Source of the DNA: an uncultured Verrucomicrobia subdivision 3 bacterium
GTDB lineage: Bacteria > Verrucomicrobiota > Verrucomicrobiae > Limisphaerales > CAMLLE01
Length of the DNA stretch: 7,588 nucleotides
NCBI GenBank assembly: GCA_946480555.1
Contig: CAMLLE010000131.1
Coordinates: forward strand, 1-7,588
Direction of reading: 5' to 3'
The notes under the pieces were generated by a model that worked only from the letters and a program-made list of their open reading frames with translations, was not told the origin of the DNA and made no database searches. The translations under genes were made by a program, and so were the position numbers. Shown one piece after another: positions 6,488 through 7,588 of the stretch. The first letter of the stretch is position 1; each line of letters starts with the position of its first letter.

Positions 6488-7440
6488 TTCGCCTCCACTT
6501 TCGCCGTGTCCGGCATGGTGATGCTTCGGAAGACTTCGTCCAACCGTCCTTCTTCAGTGTGCAGCTCCTCAATTCGCCAGCCTTGCGCCGCATCGGCGAT
6601 GCTCTGCGCCAGCGCGCCGTTGATGTTGCCGTTGGGAAACACGCGCGCGGTGACACTGGTGGCTTCTTCGCGAAGTATCGCCGTTCGCTTCACCGTCGGG
6701 AGCTGCTTCAACTTCTGGTTCAACGCGGCCGCATTCACACCGCTGACCCGCAACGTCACCGCGCCCGCCAGTTCAGACTTCTGCCGCAATTGCGCTGGCG
6801 TGCCGTTCGCCACGATGCCACCGCGATCGATGATGATCGCCCGTGAACAAACCGCATCGACTTCTTCCAGGATGTGCGTCGAGAAAATGATCGCCTTCTT
6901 TTCGCCCATGCGGCGGATGAGCTGCCGCACTTCGTGCTTCTGATTCGGATCGAGGCCGTCGGTCGGCTCGTCGAGGATCAGCACGTCGGGATCGTGAATG
7001 ATTGATTGCGCGAAGCAGGTGCGATGGCGGTAACCCTTGGAAAGCGTGTCGATGCTTTGATGCAGCACCGATTCCAGGAAGCACATTTCCACCGCGCGGC
7101 TGACGGCCTTCTTCTTGGCGTCGCCGCGCAAGCCGCGGATTTCCGCCGTGAAATTCAGGAACCCGTTCACGGTCATGTCCACGTAAGCGGGCGCGTTTTC
7201 CGGCAGGTAACCGATCAGGCGCTTGGCTTCGATCGGTTTGTCCACAATGTCATGTCCGCCGACCGTCACCCTGCCCTCAGTGGGCGTGATGAAGCCGGTG
7301 ATCATCCGCATGGTGGTGGATTTGCCCGCGCCGTTCGGTCCGAGGAAACCCAGGACCTCGCCGCGTTCGACGGAGAATGAGATCCCATCCACGGCGCGTT
7401 TCGGGCCAAAAACTTTGACCAGATTTTCAACTTTGATCAT
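6484..7440 (-). CDS. gldA: GldA-like ABC transporter ATP-binding protein
   Basis: The 318-residue cytoplasmic ATPase shows the full nucleotide-binding set: Walker A GPNGAGKST (34-42), an LPEN Q-loop region (79-82) where Glu81 stands in the position usually held by Gln, the signature LSKGYRHR (133-140) in place of LSGGQ, Walker B plus D-loop VLILDEPTDGLDP (153-165), and the switch histidine in STHI (H189). A C-terminal domain of about 95 residues ends with EEGRLDEVFRSIT, typical of ABC-2 export ATPases. LSKGY and LPE variants are usual in the GldA-like group. I start it at ATG 7440 (MIKVENLVKVFG), where family members begin; the frame is open to 7533 but the extra 31 residues are Arg-rich and unlike the family. 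No strong Shine-Dalgarno is visible. It is the first gene of the operon and overlaps the permease gene by four bases. Confidence 0.93.
   Translation of the reverse strand: MIKVENLVKVFGPKRAVDGISFSVERGEVLGFLGPNGAGKSTTMRMITGFITPTEGRVTVGGHDIVDKPIEAKRLIGYLPENAPAYVDMTVNGFLNFTAEIRGLRGDAKKKAVSRAVEMCFLESVLHQSIDTLSKGYRHRTCFAQSIIHDPDVLILDEPTDGLDPNQKHEVRQLIRRMGEKKAIIFSTHILEEVDAVCSRAIIIDRGGIVANGTPAQLRQKSELAGAVTLRVSGVNAAALNQKLKQLPTVKRTAILREEATSVTARVFPNGNINGALAQSIADAAQGWRIEELHTEEGRLDEVFRSITMPDTAKVEAK
6492..6496 (-). promoter_or_regulatory. Shine-Dalgarno GGAGG for the permease gene
   Basis: On the minus strand GGAGG is followed by CGAA and then ATG. It is embedded in the last codons of the ATPase gene and is the strongest ribosome binding site in the window; it confirms the permease start at 6487. 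Confidence 0.75.
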
Positions 7441-7588
7441 AGCGCATGTTTGCTGTTTGAACCGGCGCTGGCCATCGCGTCGATCGAAGAACCCCAGGCC
7501 GCTCCTGCGACCGCCAATCACCGCGAAGACCATCGCCAGCTTTGTAGCGGCGGTCTGTGACCGCCGGTTGCCGACTAAATCAGGCGCT
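7441..7588 (-). other. Upstream region of the transporter operon
   Basis: This stretch should hold the operon promoter, or part of it, but I see no convincing -35/-10 pair on the minus strand. It contains a repeat-type hairpin at 7548-7566. No gene on either strand is supported up to the window edge. Confidence 0.4.
7548..7566. repeat. Hairpin repeat CGGCGGTC/GACCGCCG
   Basis: A perfect 8-bp stem (7548-7555 with 7559-7566) closes a 3-nt loop (TGT) and is preceded by TTTGTAG. The preceding GTAG resembles GTAG just before the first hairpin at 2495, suggesting the same kind of dispersed repeat. It lies about 108 bases upstream of the ATPase start codon. Confidence 0.75.

Noticed and set aside
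7441..7533. An N-terminal extension of the ABC ATPase to an ATG at 7533
   Set aside because: The 31 extra residues are Arg-rich and unlike any ABC ATPase N-terminus, whereas MIKVENLVKVFG at 7440 is the standard start.

Overview
The window looks like a chromosomal segment of a Verrucomicrobiota bacterium, most likely from the Pedosphaera/Limisphaerales group. This rests on the gene content (a GldA/GldF/GldG/DUF4340 transporter operon), moderately GC-rich coding DNA with weak Shine-Dalgarno sites, and intergenic DNA full of short palindromic repeat families that I associate with that group. The assignment is inference from pattern memory; no marker gene is present. I see no tRNA, rRNA, CRISPR array, transposase or phage gene.

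Layout. (1) Positions 1-167, minus strand, hold the N-terminal end of a UxaA-family (altronate dehydratase) SAF-domain protein that runs off the left edge. (2) Positions 168-692 carry no gene. They contain a 220-bp imperfect palindrome (250-469) with 35-bp outer arms built from a 10-nt unit and a degenerate 24-bp inner stem, then the leader of the next gene. (3) Positions 693-2363, plus strand, encode a 556-residue multi-pass membrane protein of unknown function. (4) Positions 2364-2615, between convergent genes, hold a degenerate TCCGAA repeat and a compact array of four small hairpins with different stems. (5) Positions 2616-7440, minus strand, are a tight four-gene operon, in transcription order: a GldA-like ABC ATPase, a GldF-like ABC-2 permease, a GldG-like auxiliary protein, and a DUF4340 membrane-anchored protein. 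The first and last junctions are 4-base ATGA overlaps and the middle one is 15 bases. (6) Positions 7441-7588 hold the operon's upstream DNA with one more hairpin of the same style.

How the genes work together. The ATPase and permease should form an ABC-2 type transporter in the inner membrane. The GldG-like and DUF4340 proteins are both membrane-anchored with large domains that probably face the periplasm, and they most likely act as accessory subunits. In Flavobacterium, GldA, GldF and GldG are needed for gliding motility, but related operons occur in many non-gliding bacteria and the substrate is unknown. The UxaA-like gene and the 556-residue membrane protein are transcribed divergently from each other, and nothing visible ties them to the transporter.

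I found no clearly new defence or mobile system. The parts most worth a second look are the palindromic intergenic elements, the unknown polytopic membrane protein, and the transporter operon of unknown substrate.
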